Shown here: piece by piece, positions 34,765-43,267 of the stretch
Layout of the letters: each line of letters starts with the position of its first letter
Position numbering within the stretch: position 1 is the stretch's first letter
Assembly (NCBI RefSeq): GCF_900199725.1
Contig: NZ_LT904902.1
Location: 652,659-716,658 of the forward strand
DNA length: 64,000 nucleotides
DNA from: Cytobacillus massiliigabonensis
GTDB lineage: Bacteria > Bacillota > Bacilli > Bacillales > Cytobacillaceae
Direction: 5' to 3'
Program-made: the position numbers and the translations under genes
The notes under the pieces: model-generated
What the model was told of the DNA's origin: nothing
Seen by the model: only the letters and a program-made list of their open reading frames with translations
Database searches by the model: none

Positions 34765-35458
34765 TCTTAACTTCCGTTTCATCAAACTTATAGCCAATTC
34801 CCCAGACAGTTTGGATAAACGGCTGCTCAGGAGTGCCAATTTTTCTCCTTAATCTTTTAATATGCACATCAACGGTCCGCTCATCTCCGTAAAATTCATA
34901 TCCCCACACACGGTCTAATAATTGTTCCCTAGAAAAAACCTGCTTGGGGTTTTTCACGAAATAGTAAAGCAAATCGAACTCCTTTGGTGTTAAATTAGAT
35001 AGAATTTGCCCTTTAAAGGTAACCTCCCTTGAATCCTTGCTAATCTGGAAATATTGACTGGAAATCATATTTCCGTCTTCCTTCTCCGCTGCTTCCATAT
35101 GATAGCGGCGAGTAACTGCCTTTATTCTTGCCATTAAAGTTAATGGGCTAAATGGCTTCGTTACATAATCATCTGCCCCCATTTCAAGTCCAAGCACTTG
35201 ATCAGATTCACTATCCTTTGCTGTCAGCATAATGATTGGCACCTGACTTAAATCTCTTATTTTTCTGCATAAAGTAACCCCATCCATAATCGGAAGCATC
35301 CAATCAACAATGATTAAGTCCCATTTCCCTTTATTAAAACGGTCAAAGCCATCCTGACCATTATGCACAAACTCGCCTTCATACCCTTCCTTCATAAAAA
35401 ACATTTCTAACATGGAACAAACACTTTCATTATCTTCAACGACAAGAATTTTCATCAT
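34754..35458 (-). CDS. OmpR/PhoB-family response regulator
   Basis: 234 residues. Receiver domain with acidic pocket E8-D9, phosphorylated Asp in LIIVDWMLP (about D53), Thr in IMLTAKD and Lys in VTKPFSP; C-terminal winged helix with the recognition region RTVDVHIKRLRRKIG. It is the first gene of the pair with the kinase and is divergent from the secreted protein gene; the intergenic DNA (35459-35630) holds no obvious direct repeats that I could fix. Confidence 0.92.
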   Translation of the reverse strand: MMKILVVEDNESVCSMLEMFFMKEGYEGEFVHNGQDGFDRFNKGKWDLIIVDWMLPIMDGVTLCRKIRDLSQVPIIMLTAKDSESDQVLGLEMGADDYVTKPFSPLTLMARIKAVTRRYHMEAAEKEDGNMISSQYFQISKDSREVTFKGQILSNLTPKEFDLLYYFVKNPKQVFSREQLLDRVWGYEFYGDERTVDVHIKRLRRKIGTPEQPFIQTVWGIGYKFDETEVKNED

Positions 35459-35630
35459 ACACCATCCCTAACTAAAACTACTATTGCTTCTATTTAATCG
35501 AACTACTACCTTTTTTTCAATAAAAATAACTTTTTAATGAAAAACCCAATTTTTTCCTCATGTGTTTTTTGTTTTTGGATATGCTAATAACCGGGACAAG
35601 TCTACCACAAAAAAGAAGGAGTGCATAATA

Positions 35631-36266
35631 ATGAAGAAACTCTCAATGATCGTTTGTGCGTTAAGTTTCCTGCTATTAGGTTCAGGCTTTCATCAAGCAC
35701 CTGCATTAACGAATGCTGAGGAAGGAAAACAACTGGAGAATCCTCATATCCCTCACCGTCATTTTATGAATGAAGCCGATTTTAAGCGCCTCAAGGATCA
35801 GGGCTATACGAAAAAGGAAATCCTTAAAGCTGCACACATCGCAAAATTTGCAGATACGAAGATTGATGATGTGCTAAAAACATATAAAGAAAACGATTCT
35901 TCTTGGGAGAAAACAGCTGCACATTATGGCTTAGATATGGAAAAGCTAAAGAACAAATGCCATGAGCAAAAAGAAAAATTCCTTGAAGAGCATAAAGAGG
36001 ATGTCATTGAAAATGTGGCAGAACATACTGGGAAAACAGAAGCCCAAATTCAAGCTTGGGTTGATGAAGGAATCCCATTAAGGTTTATTGTTGGCGGAGC
36101 AGCGCTGGCAAAGGCAAGCAACAAGGACTTTGAGGAGCTCATAAAAATGAAAATGAGCGGCCAGTCCTATCAAGAGATTAAGAAAAGCCTCAATCTTGAT
36201 AAAGGAAAAATTCATGAAGAAATGAAAGCTTTAATGGGAAAAATAAAAGAGGATATAAAGGACTAA
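35631..36266 (+). CDS. Secreted helical protein of unknown function
   Basis: 211 residues with a signal peptide (MKKLSMIVCALSFLLLGSGF, cleavage probably near PALTNAEE). The mature part is helical and highly charged. It has internally similar segments, each a short helix-turn-helix-like unit of the type DQGYTKKEILKAA, KTAAHYGLDMEKL and GQSYQEIKKSLNLDKGKI. AAGAAGGAG stands before the ATG. Divergent from a two-component system, so perhaps controlled by it. I do not recognise the family. Confidence 0.8.
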   Translation: MKKLSMIVCALSFLLLGSGFHQAPALTNAEEGKQLENPHIPHRHFMNEADFKRLKDQGYTKKEILKAAHIAKFADTKIDDVLKTYKENDSSWEKTAAHYGLDMEKLKNKCHEQKEKFLEEHKEDVIENVAEHTGKTEAQIQAWVDEGIPLRFIVGGAALAKASNKDFEELIKMKMSGQSYQEIKKSLNLDKGKIHEEMKALMGKIKEDIKD

Positions 36267-36318
36267 CTTTCACTTCAAACTACGATTACATCCAACGCGA
36301 TGATTTTCACTATACTAA

Positions 36319-36345
36319 AAGGCTGTCCAGAGGCTGGACAGCCTT
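36319..36345. terminator. Terminator between secreted protein and purine permease genes
   Basis: Perfect 10-bp stem AAGGCTGTCC/GGACAGCCTT (36319-36328 with 36336-36345) between convergent genes. The T run is short. Confidence 0.75.
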
Positions 36346-36350
36346 ACCCA

Positions 36351-37646
36351 TTAGGATAAATAGATAAAATAAGCAATGAACGCAATACATAAACCATACA
36401 TAATTGGATGAATAGCTTTAACTTTTCCTAAAGCAAGCATCGTAACAGGGTAGAGAATAAACCCTAGCGCAATGCCCGTTGCCACACTATATGTTAATGG
36501 CATCATTAAGATTGTTACAAATGCGGGAACGGCAATTTCAAGCTTGCTCCAGTCTATTTGCTTTACTTCCATTGCCATTAAAGCACCGACAATAATGAGA
36601 GCAGGTGAAGTTACTTCAGCAGTAACGACACCTAGTAATGGTGAAAAGAATAGCGCAACTGCAAAACAAGCAGAGATAATAATAGAGGTAAATCCTGTTC
36701 TCCCGCCAGCTGCAATCCCGGCATTTGATTCAATCATCGCTGCTGTTGTAGAAGTTCCTAAAACTGCTCCAACTACAGTTGCACTTGAATCTGCAAGCAG
36801 TGCCTTCCCCGCGTTAGGAATCTCATTATTCTTCATTAGCCCAGCCTGGCTTGCAATGGCAATCAGAGCACCAGCTGTATCAAAAAAAGCAACAAATAAA
36901 AAAGTAAATATGACTGCAATCATTTCAGGTGTAAAGATTTGATCAAGATGTGAAAAAACTTCACCAAATGTAGGCGCCATGCTTGGAATAGCCCCGATCA
37001 TTTTTTCAGGTGTTTCAATCACTCCTACAAGCATTCCAATGATGGAGGAAATAGCCATCCCCAAGAAAATAGCCCCTTTTATGTTTCTCACCATTAAAAT
37101 AATCGTTAGGATAAAACAAAAAATGGCAAGTAACGTTGCAGGTGCCTTTAAATTACCGAGCGATACGAATGTCGCTTCGCTTCCCATAACGATGCCTGCA
37201 TTCTTCAATCCAATAAAAGCAATAAAAAACCCAATTCCAGCCCCAATCGCATGCTTTAAATCCTTTGGAATCACATTGATGATTTTTTCGCGGATTTTAA
37301 GCAGGCTCAGGATGACAAATAGAATACCAGATACAAAAACTCCTGTTAATGCAGTCTGCCATGGGATGCCCATCCCGATGCACACGGAAAAGGTAAAGAA
37401 AGAGTTCAAGCCCATACTTGGACCAATGCCAATCGGGTAATTTGCTAATAAGCCAATGAATAAAGATCCAATAATAATGGATAAGGCTGTCGCAGTAAAA
37501 ACAGCCCCTTTATCCATGCCTGCTTGGCTTAAAATAATTGGATTTACAATTAATATATAGGCCATAGATAAAAAAGTTGTAAATCCAGCGATCGTTTCTT
37601 GCTTATACGTTGTCCCTCTTTGCTGGAACTGAAAAAATTGTGACAT
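36351..37646 (-). CDS. pbuG: NCS2-type purine permease, PbuG/PbuO (AzgA) family
   Basis: 431 residues, about 12-14 membrane segments. AzgA-type features: TTFLSMAYILIVNP at the N-terminus, GPSMGLNSFF, and FDTAGALIAIASQAG with the later GTSTTAAMIESNAGIAAGGRTG. It takes up hypoxanthine, guanine or adenine with protons. A purine riboswitch of the guanine class and a terminator lie upstream, which supports guanine/hypoxanthine as substrates and down-regulation when purines are plentiful. Confidence 0.93.
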   Translation of the reverse strand: MSQFFQFQQRGTTYKQETIAGFTTFLSMAYILIVNPIILSQAGMDKGAVFTATALSIIIGSLFIGLLANYPIGIGPSMGLNSFFTFSVCIGMGIPWQTALTGVFVSGILFVILSLLKIREKIINVIPKDLKHAIGAGIGFFIAFIGLKNAGIVMGSEATFVSLGNLKAPATLLAIFCFILTIILMVRNIKGAIFLGMAISSIIGMLVGVIETPEKMIGAIPSMAPTFGEVFSHLDQIFTPEMIAVIFTFLFVAFFDTAGALIAIASQAGLMKNNEIPNAGKALLADSSATVVGAVLGTSTTAAMIESNAGIAAGGRTGFTSIIISACFAVALFFSPLLGVVTAEVTSPALIIVGALMAMEVKQIDWSKLEIAVPAFVTILMMPLTYSVATGIALGFILYPVTMLALGKVKAIHPIMYGLCIAFIAYFIYLS

Positions 37647-37703
37647 TGAAGTATCCCCTTACATAAAAATGGCTTCCTGATACTAGTATTTACCAAAGTG
37701 CCA

Positions 37704-37734
37704 TAAATAAAAAAGCTTCGCTATAAGCGAAGCT
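37704..37734 (-). terminator. Terminator controlled by the purine riboswitch
   Basis: Perfect 9-bp stem AGCTTCGCT/AGCGAAGCT (37714-37722 with 37726-37734) with T6ATTT on the minus strand, 60 bp downstream of the aptamer and 58 bp before the permease start. Confidence 0.88.
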
Positions 37735-37793
37735 GCCAAATATTACATAAGAGAATGGATTGCTTTCTAGTTTAATAGAATAACAATACACTT

Positions 37794-37866
37794 TTCCCAT
37801 GTAGTCAAGCTATTTACGGCAGCTCGGTAGAAACGTCCAGTCCATATTACTGAACATATACAGGTA
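37794..37866 (-). ncRNA. Purine riboswitch, guanine class (aptamer)
   Basis: On the minus strand P2 is TTCAGT-AATATGG-ACTGGA, J2/3 is GTTTCTACC, P3 is GAGCT-GCCGTAAAT-AGCTT, and J3/1 is GACTA, with a C where adenine aptamers have U (GATTA). P1 is CCTGTA with TACATGG, one bulge. The loop sequences AATATGG and GCCGTAAA are the kissing-loop forms. It reads guanine/hypoxanthine and turns off the permease through the downstream terminator. Confidence 0.9.
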
Positions 37867-37960
37867 AATATGAGTCTAATATAATGTTCATCATTTTAGC
37901 AAAGGCAAAATCAACAGTCAATTTTAATATTTATTTCGTTTATTTAAATTTTCGCAATAA

Positions 37961-37988
37961 GAAAAGCTGCCCAAGTTATGGGCAGCCT
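37961..37988 (-). terminator. Terminator of CheY/CheX-like pair
   Basis: GCTGCCC (37966-37972) pairs with GGGCAGC (37980-37986), with TTTTCTTATTG on the minus strand. Confidence 0.75.
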
Positions 37989-37997
37989 TCTCATGAA

Positions 37998-38924
37998 TTA
38001 TACAGTTTGATTTTCTATTGATTTTTCAGATATAACCACTTTTTCTGGCAGGTGAGAAAGAATTAGCTGAAACTTTCCTTTTGAAGTGTGGATGGTAACA
38101 CATATACTATTTTCCTTAAGAACAGAAATGGCAGAATCATGATTTACCTTTTGTGGTTTCATCTGTAATTCCGTTCCTTTGTTTGACATATTCACTAAGA
38201 AAATACCATTATGTAAATTTAAAAACTCACTGACTGATGCTTGGGCTAGATCATCTGCTTCTGTTAATTCCTCCTCAGCAAATACGGAGGCAATTTCTAA
38301 AAACACTTTTTCTTCAGCAGCAATCGCAGACCATAATGGTTTTTTCCCTGTTATTTCTTGAGAAACGAGCCATTTCGCTTCTATATGATTAGCCTCGCTT
38401 GCTTCTACAAACACTTCATCATCGATAAACCGAACAATATTTTTTACAAATAAAGATATATATTCAGCAAATCTTTCTTTTTCTAGATGATTCATATGAA
38501 TGAAGCTATCAACGATTGCATCAACATCCCCGGTCTTAATGGCTTCAAATTTTTCATCTGACAAACTATGTATTCTCTTGTACTCGTTAAGGGCATTGGT
38601 AAATTCTTCAATCGATAGATAATTTTGATCAACAACTGCCTGTGCCAGCAATAAATGATTTTTCTTTTGTGATGATAACATGTGTTCTACTTGTTCATTC
38701 GATAGAAACCCAAGGTCCACTGCAATTTCTCCGAATCGTTTATCCTGCTGCTTTTGCTTTTCATGAATTTCTTCCACTTGTTTAAAAGTTAGCAAGCCTT
38801 CATCAACAGCAATGACACCGAATTTCACATGTGTTGTTTTTTGAAGGTCAAGTGCAGTTTTAAGCTGATCGGCAGTAAGCAGCCCATTGTTTAATAAATA
38901 ATGCCCAAAATATTGACTAAACAT
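37998..38924 (-). CDS. CheX-like protein with N-terminal MshEN-type repeats
   Basis: 308 residues. The first ~115 contain three repeats of the type FG-xx-hydrophobic-xx-GLLT-xx-Q (YLLNNGLLTADQLKTAL, FGVIAVDEGLLTFKQVEEI, FGEIAVDLGFLSNEQVEHM), resembling MshEN/T2SSE N-terminal domains, some of which bind c-di-GMP. The rest resembles CheX/CheC phosphatases: an E-x-x-N signature occurs at E233-FL-N236 in SVSEFLNLHNGIF. It overlaps the CheY-like gene by 8 bp, so it probably dephosphorylates that receiver. No flagellar genes lie nearby. The domain calls are by eye. Confidence 0.7.
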   Translation of the reverse strand: MFSQYFGHYLLNNGLLTADQLKTALDLQKTTHVKFGVIAVDEGLLTFKQVEEIHEKQKQQDKRFGEIAVDLGFLSNEQVEHMLSSQKKNHLLLAQAVVDQNYLSIEEFTNALNEYKRIHSLSDEKFEAIKTGDVDAIVDSFIHMNHLEKERFAEYISLFVKNIVRFIDDEVFVEASEANHIEAKWLVSQEITGKKPLWSAIAAEEKVFLEIASVFAEEELTEADDLAQASVSEFLNLHNGIFLVNMSNKGTELQMKPQKVNHDSAISVLKENSICVTIHTSKGKFQLILSHLPEKVVISEKSIENQTV

Positions 38925-39315
38925 GTGTGCTCTCCCCCTTTTCCCCTTTCATCACCTTTTCAATGATGGCTGTTACAGCTTCTAAAGTGATCGGCTTCTG
39001 AATAAAATCATATGCACCCAGATCAAGTGCTTTTTTCAAATGGGACTGTGTTCCAGCAGATGAAGCCATAACGACCTTCAAACTAGGGTCTTCGTCCATG
39101 ATCTCTTCTAAAGCTTCCATTCCATCCTTGCCCGGCATGACAATGTCCATGAAAATCAAATCTGGCTTCATTTCCTTAGCCTTTTGGATGGCAGCAAGTC
39201 CATCTTCCGCTTCCTCTATCGTGCCGCATTTACAAACTTCTAATATATTTTTCAGCTTCTTTCTAATAAGGGCAGAGTCATCACAAATTAATACATTTAA
39301 TTGCTTTTGCATCAT
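38917..39315 (-). CDS. Stand-alone CheY-like response regulator
   Basis: 132 residues, receiver domain only: VLICDDSALIRKKL (acidic pair D11-D12), LIFMDIVMPGKDG (phospho-Asp near 57), VVMASSAG (switch Ser) and FIQKPI (Lys). GGAG stands before tandem ATGs. Co-transcribed with a CheX-like protein that may reset it. Output must be by protein contact, since there is no DNA-binding or enzymatic domain. Confidence 0.9.
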   Translation of the reverse strand: MMQKQLNVLICDDSALIRKKLKNILEVCKCGTIEEAEDGLAAIQKAKEMKPDLIFMDIVMPGKDGMEALEEIMDEDPSLKVVMASSAGTQSHLKKALDLGAYDFIQKPITLEAVTAIIEKVMKGEKGESTHV

Positions 39316-39499
39316 TCATAACTCCTATTTTTTGTATATAGGTTAAAAGTTCTGCATATTATTACAAAATTCCTTCTATAAACAAAAACATATTACCTTT
39401 TTACTATTATTTTTGTGATATTTTTGACATTTCCTAAGCTTCCCTTTTTAAGAAATAGTTGAAAAAATGTTATAATAGAAGGAATAAATGAGTATAAAA

Positions 39500-39522
39500 A
39501 TGACAAGAGTATTTCTTGTCAT
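39500..39522 (+). promoter_or_regulatory. Inverted repeat in the leader of first YitT gene
   Basis: ATGACAAGA-GTATT-TCTTGTCAT, a perfect 9-bp stem, 30 bp before the start codon. Without a T run, so an operator or RNA structure rather than a terminator. Confidence 0.5.
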
Positions 39523-39552
39523 CCAAAAGTAAGCAATTGGGGGAAACTATAT

Positions 39553-40449
39553 ATGATTGAACCATCAACAGAACACACTGTCATCCAAACCGTTCATAAA
39601 GGCTTAACAAAAACAAAGCTAGTAAAGAGCATCTTCTTTATTATTCTTGGGTCTATTTTAATGGGCGTAGGAATTGAGGAGTTCTTAGTGCCTAACAAAA
39701 TATTAGATGGCGGGATTGTAGGCATTTCTATTATTTTGTCTCATTTAACACATGTAAAGCTTGGCATATTTATCTTCATTTTAAATATCCCCTTCTTCTA
39801 TATTGGATACAAACAGATCGGCAAGACCTTCGCCTTGTCCACCTTATTAGGAATTGCGGTCCTTTCTGTTTCTACCATTCTTCTTCACGATGTTCCGGTG
39901 TTTACAAAAGATCCCCTCTTAGCAACTGTATTTGGCGGAATCATTCTAGGAACTGGCGTTGGAATCGTTATCCGTTATGGAGGTTCCCTCGATGGGACTG
40001 AAATTCTTGCCATTATCGTGAACAAAAAGCTCCCCTTTTCAGTAGGAGAAATTATTATGTTTTTTAATATTTTCATCTTCGCTTCCGCTGGTTTTGTCTT
40101 TGGCTGGAATCGAGCGATGTATTCAGTGCTTGCCTATTTTATTGCTTTCAAGACGATAGATGTGGTTATCCAAGGACTTGATGAATCAAAGTCTGCCTGG
40201 ATCATTAGTGAAGAGCATAAATTAATTGGCGATGCCATTTTGGCAAGGCTTGGCCGGGGTGTCACCTATTTAAACGGAGAAGGTGCATATACCGGTGATG
40301 ATAAAAAAGTTATTTTCTGTGTAATCACCAGGCTGGAAGAAGCAAAATTAAAATCAATTGTTGAAGAACTGGATCCGAATGCCTTTTTAGCTGTAGCTAA
40401 TATTTCGGAAGTCAGGGGCGGCAGATTTAAGAAGAAATCAATTCATTAA
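39553..40449 (+). CDS. YitT family membrane protein, copy 1
   Basis: 298 residues. About five membrane segments (25-195) of the DUF161 type with IEEFLVPNKILDGGIVGISIIL and [29 protein letters not shown], then a cytoplasmic DUF2179 domain (about 220-285; VIFCVITRLEEAKLKSIVEELDPNAF). Function unknown; YitT-family proteins are common and often paralogous in Bacillus. GGGGGAAA precedes the ATG. A second copy lies 0.7 kb downstream. Confidence 0.9.
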   Translation: MIEPSTEHTVIQTVHKGLTKTKLVKSIFFIILGSILMGVGIEEFLVPNKILDGGIVGISIILSHLTHVKLGIFIFILNIPFFYIGYKQIGKTFALSTLLGIAVLSVSTILLHDVPVFTKDPLLATVFGGIILGTGVGIVIRYGGSLDGTEILAIIVNKKLPFSVGEIIMFFNIFIFASAGFVFGWNRAMYSVLAYFIAFKTIDVVIQGLDESKSAWIISEEHKLIGDAILARLGRGVTYLNGEGAYTGDDKKVIFCVITRLEEAKLKSIVEELDPNAFLAVANISEVRGGRFKKKSIH

Positions 40450-40456
40450 CAGATAA

Positions 40457-40484
40457 AAAGGTGCCGAAACATTGCGGCACCTTT
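40457..40484. terminator. Bidirectional terminator between convergent genes
   Basis: Perfect 10-bp stem AAAGGTGCCG/CGGCACCTTT (40457-40466 with 40475-40484). Confidence 0.8.
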
Positions 40485-40486
40485 AG

Positions 40487-41017
40487 CTATTCTGGATATA
40501 AATTATGAAACATCCTCTTCATAAAGTAATCATCTTCACATTTTTCCTGGATATATTTGATCTTCTTTCCCTTTTTAACTTGCTTATCTAGAATAATCCA
40601 TTTATTTTCTTCACGTTTTAAATGGATAACTATATTATTACTGCTTTTTTCTTTATAAAAAATATATGCCGTATTCGGATCCCCATGGAAGAAATAAATT
40701 CTCTTTTCCCCAATTGCCTCTCCGCTTACATGATCCTTTAAACTCTCAAGCTGCTTAACCTGTTTTCCAGTAAGAACTGTATATTTCATTAAGTCAATCA
40801 TCGTTAAATACATACTCTGATCAATAATTTCTTCATACTTATGACCGAAGCTAGAAAATATATCTTCCATTACCTGTTCATTATATTCCTTATTGCGGAT
40901 ATCTTTTTTTCGTTCACAATCAATCTCCAGCTTGTTTTCCTCTTGCGCAAAGACAGAACTGCTGCCAATTGTAATCAAGAGGAAATTTAAAACGAACATA
41001 TACTTCATTACCTTCAA
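40487..41017 (-). CDS. Secreted protein of unknown function
   Basis: About 176 residues with a signal peptide (MFVLNFLLITIGSSSVFAQ; likely cleavage after FAQ). The mature part is mixed alpha/beta and ends in a basic segment (QVKKGKKIKYIQEKCEDDYFMKRMF); two Cys may form a disulfide. A TTG at 41017, 5 nt after GAGGTG, is the best start; ATGs three and six codons later are alternatives. Lies between the two YitT genes on the opposite strand. Not recognised. Confidence 0.65.
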   Translation of the reverse strand: MKVMKYMFVLNFLLITIGSSSVFAQEENKLEIDCERKKDIRNKEYNEQVMEDIFSSFGHKYEEIIDQSMYLTMIDLMKYTVLTGKQVKQLESLKDHVSGEAIGEKRIYFFHGDPNTAYIFYKEKSSNNIVIHLKREENKWIILDKQVKKGKKIKYIQEKCEDDYFMKRMFHNLYPE

Positions 41018-41184
41018 ATAATCACCTCGGACTGTATTTTTCCAGTAATTAAGAAAAATATTCACATGCTCCTGTTATTTTCTTAAAATAATGGAAAACT
41101 ACATACTACCTAAGGGTTATCATTTGAAAAAACAGGTTCAAAACGGTATTATTTTTTTCGAGTCAAAAATTAGGATGGTGAAAG

Positions 41185-42051
41185 ATGGAAAAGAAACATC
41201 GATCGGAAAGTAAGCTGCATATTATTTATCGTTACATTATGCTGCTAATCGGCGCAACGCTTGCAGCACTGGCAATTGAACTTTTTTTAATCCCAAATTC
41301 AATTATTGATGGCGGAATTATCGGAATCTCCCTCCTTATTAATCATCTGACAGATATTAGTTTTGGGATCCTTGTCTTCGTATTTAATATCCCTTTTATC
41401 TACTCAGGATATAAAAATATCGGAAAAAACTTTGCCTTTTCCTCTCTTTTCGGTATTGTGGCACTAGCAATTATTGAACCTCAATTGCATCATATTTCTC
41501 CCTTTACAACCGAACCGTTATTAGCAACTGTATTTGGCGGATTATTATTAGGAACAGGGGTTGGCATGGTTATCCGTCATGGCGGTGCTTTAGACGGAAC
41601 GGAAATACTAGGTATTCTATTGACAAAGAAGCTGCCGTTTTCAATTGGAGAATTTGTCATGTTTTTTAATGTATTTGTATTTGGCTGGGCAGGCTTTGTT
41701 TTAGGCTGGGAGCAAGCAATGTATTCAATCATTACCTATTATATTGCTTCCAAAATGATTGATTCCGTCGTCCAGGGGCTAGAGGGTGATACAAAAGCAG
41801 TCATCATCGTTTCAGACCATTATGAAGAAATTTCCGACGCTATTATTGATCGCTTAGGGCGAACAGTGACAAAACTAAAGGGGAAGGGCGGATTTAAAGA
41901 TAACGAAAAAGAAGTTATTTATGTCGTCGTTACTCGATTAGAAATCTCAAAACTGAAAACGATCATTGGTGAGATTGATACAAATGCCTTTACAACGATT
42001 ATGGATACGCAGGAAGCACATGGAAGCAAGTTTAAATCTGCAATACACTAA
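41185..42051 (+). CDS. YitT family membrane protein, copy 2
   Basis: 288 residues, clearly paralogous to the protein at 39.6 kb (shared [50 protein letters not shown], and the DUF2179 end [22 protein letters not shown]). Five membrane segments and a cytoplasmic C-terminal domain. Function unknown. The two copies are separated by a convergent secreted-protein gene, so they are not in one operon. Confidence 0.9.
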   Translation: MEKKHRSESKLHIIYRYIMLLIGATLAALAIELFLIPNSIIDGGIIGISLLINHLTDISFGILVFVFNIPFIYSGYKNIGKNFAFSSLFGIVALAIIEPQLHHISPFTTEPLLATVFGGLLLGTGVGMVIRHGGALDGTEILGILLTKKLPFSIGEFVMFFNVFVFGWAGFVLGWEQAMYSIITYYIASKMIDSVVQGLEGDTKAVIIVSDHYEEISDAIIDRLGRTVTKLKGKGGFKDNEKEVIYVVVTRLEISKLKTIIGEIDTNAFTTIMDTQEAHGSKFKSAIH

Positions 42052-42052
42052 A

Positions 42053-42090
42053 AAAATGCTTGGAGTTTACGCTCTAAGCATTTTCGTTTT
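42053..42090. terminator. Terminator after second YitT gene
   Basis: AAAATGCTT (42053-42061) pairs with AAGCATTTT (42076-42084), with further inner pairing GGAG/CTCT, then CGTTTTTT. Confidence 0.75.
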
Positions 42091-42098
42091 TTAACTCT

Positions 42099-42737
42099 TT
42101 ATTTCTTAACTCTAGAAACGGTCATCCCATCACCAATTGGAACAAGAATCGTTTCTAATTGAGGATGATTAGCTACCATTTCGTTGAATTTCTTCATTAT
42201 TTCCGTGTGACGTTTAAGTTGAGCCTCTTCGTCCGCTACACTGCCTCCTGCAAGAACGTTATCAGCAACAATTAATGCACCTGATTCAGCCAGTCTAATG
42301 CAAACCTGCAAATAATTCTCATAGTTTTCTTTGTCAGCATCAATAAAGAAAAAGTCAAATCGTTTCTGATCCTCAACTAATTTTTCAAGGCTTTGCAAAG
42401 CAGCACCGGTCATATAGGATACTTGCTCACCAAAGCCTGCTTTAGATAGATTGCTGTATGCCAGTTTTGCGAAGTTTTCATCTAATTCCAGAGAAGTTAA
42501 CTTTCCTTCCGCTCCAATGCCTTTGGCTAGGCAAATCCCGCTATATCCTCCTAGTGCTCCTATTTCCAGGACATTATTTGCCCCTGAAAGTGACACCAGC
42601 ATGGTTAACAGTTTTCCGGAAGCAGGTGAAACAGAAATGTTGCGCATGCCATTTTCTTTGATGGATGTAAGAACTTCCTCCAAAACTGGATCTTGATCAT
42701 AAAACAATGAATCGAGATACATATTAATTTGTTTCAT
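42099..42737 (-). CDS. Class I SAM-dependent O-methyltransferase (YrrM-like)
   Basis: 212 residues of the catechol/caffeoyl-CoA O-methyltransferase family. SAM motif I VLEIGALGGYSGICLA (about 58-73), acidic residue in LTSLELDENFA, and the metal/substrate motif FFFIDADKENYENYL. It methylates a hydroxyl group of a small molecule; the substrate is unknown. Its start overlaps the end of the upstream small gene by 14 bp, and the two share an operator region with GTATAC palindromes. Confidence 0.9.
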   Translation of the reverse strand: MKQINMYLDSLFYDQDPVLEEVLTSIKENGMRNISVSPASGKLLTMLVSLSGANNVLEIGALGGYSGICLAKGIGAEGKLTSLELDENFAKLAYSNLSKAGFGEQVSYMTGAALQSLEKLVEDQKRFDFFFIDADKENYENYLQVCIRLAESGALIVADNVLAGGSVADEEAQLKRHTEIMKKFNEMVANHPQLETILVPIGDGMTVSRVKK

Positions 42738-43068
42738 TCAAATGTCCTCCCTCCTCCTCATGATCTGCAGACTCTTTACTGACCATTTCAGCTGCTTCAT
42801 TTTCGCGCAGTTCAAACAACTGCTTAAATTCGTTGATTACCATATCAATCGCTTTTAATTCACCGACAAGAATGGGATTGATCGATTGAAACTCAGGCTT
42901 TTCTAACTGCTGCTTAATAGTATCTCTCTTGAGATTCATCATTTCCAAAAAGGCAATCGCTCTTCCTCGGCGGAAGGTTTTGGGACCGTGCTGATGCGAA
43001 TGATGTTCTCTTCCTCTGGAACGTTCCCCTCGATGGCGTCCTTCTTTTAATAATTTTTCATGTCTCAT
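42724..43068 (-). CDS. Small His/Arg-rich protein upstream of O-methyltransferase gene
   Basis: 114 residues. The first ~35 are rich in Arg, His and Gly (GRHRGERSRGREHHSHQHGPK), the middle is a helical region (AIAFLEMMNLKRDTIKQQL...NPILVGELKAIDMVINEFKQLFEL), and the tail is acidic. The His-rich part could bind metal. It looks like the C-terminal part of a regulator, but no HTH is visible. GAGGAG before the ATG. Two GTATAC palindromes lie just upstream. I do not recognise the family. Confidence 0.7.
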   Translation of the reverse strand: MRHEKLLKEGRHRGERSRGREHHSHQHGPKTFRRGRAIAFLEMMNLKRDTIKQQLEKPEFQSINPILVGELKAIDMVINEFKQLFELRENEAAEMVSKESADHEEEGGHLNETN

Positions 43069-43087
43069 ATGGTAATGCTCCTCTCTT

Positions 43088-43142
43088 TGTATACATTCGT
43101 ATACACCAAGTTACACTACTGATTGTATACAAATGTATACAA
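43088..43142. promoter_or_regulatory. Two palindromic operators (GTATAC type)
   Basis: TGTATAC-ATTC-GTATACA (43088-43105) and TTGTATAC-AAAT-GTATACAA (43123-43142), each a perfect palindrome with a 4-bp centre, spaced 35 bp centre to centre. They lie 20-75 bp before the small gene/O-methyltransferase unit and should bind a dimeric repressor (MarR, PadR or TetR class) encoded elsewhere. Confidence 0.75.
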
Positions 43143-43153
43143 ATCGTCAATAT

Positions 43154-43190
43154 AAAAGTAAAACCTCTATCACAAAAAGATAGAGGTTTT
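43154..43190 (-). terminator. Terminator of the HesB-like gene
   Basis: Perfect 12-bp stem AAAACCTCTATC/GATAGAGGTTTT (43160-43171 with 43179-43190), followed on the minus strand by ACTTTTA. It is 78 bp after the HesB stop. Confidence 0.7.
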
Positions 43191-43267
43191 ACATTTGCTT
43201 ATTATTTTTTTAGAAAAAAGATAGAATTACTCATTTCATGTGAAATCGGACTGTTTTAATAACAAAA

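Noticed and set aside
37794-37866. Adenine-class purine riboswitch
   Set aside because: The junction reads GACTA (C at the specificity position), which is the guanine/hypoxanthine form.
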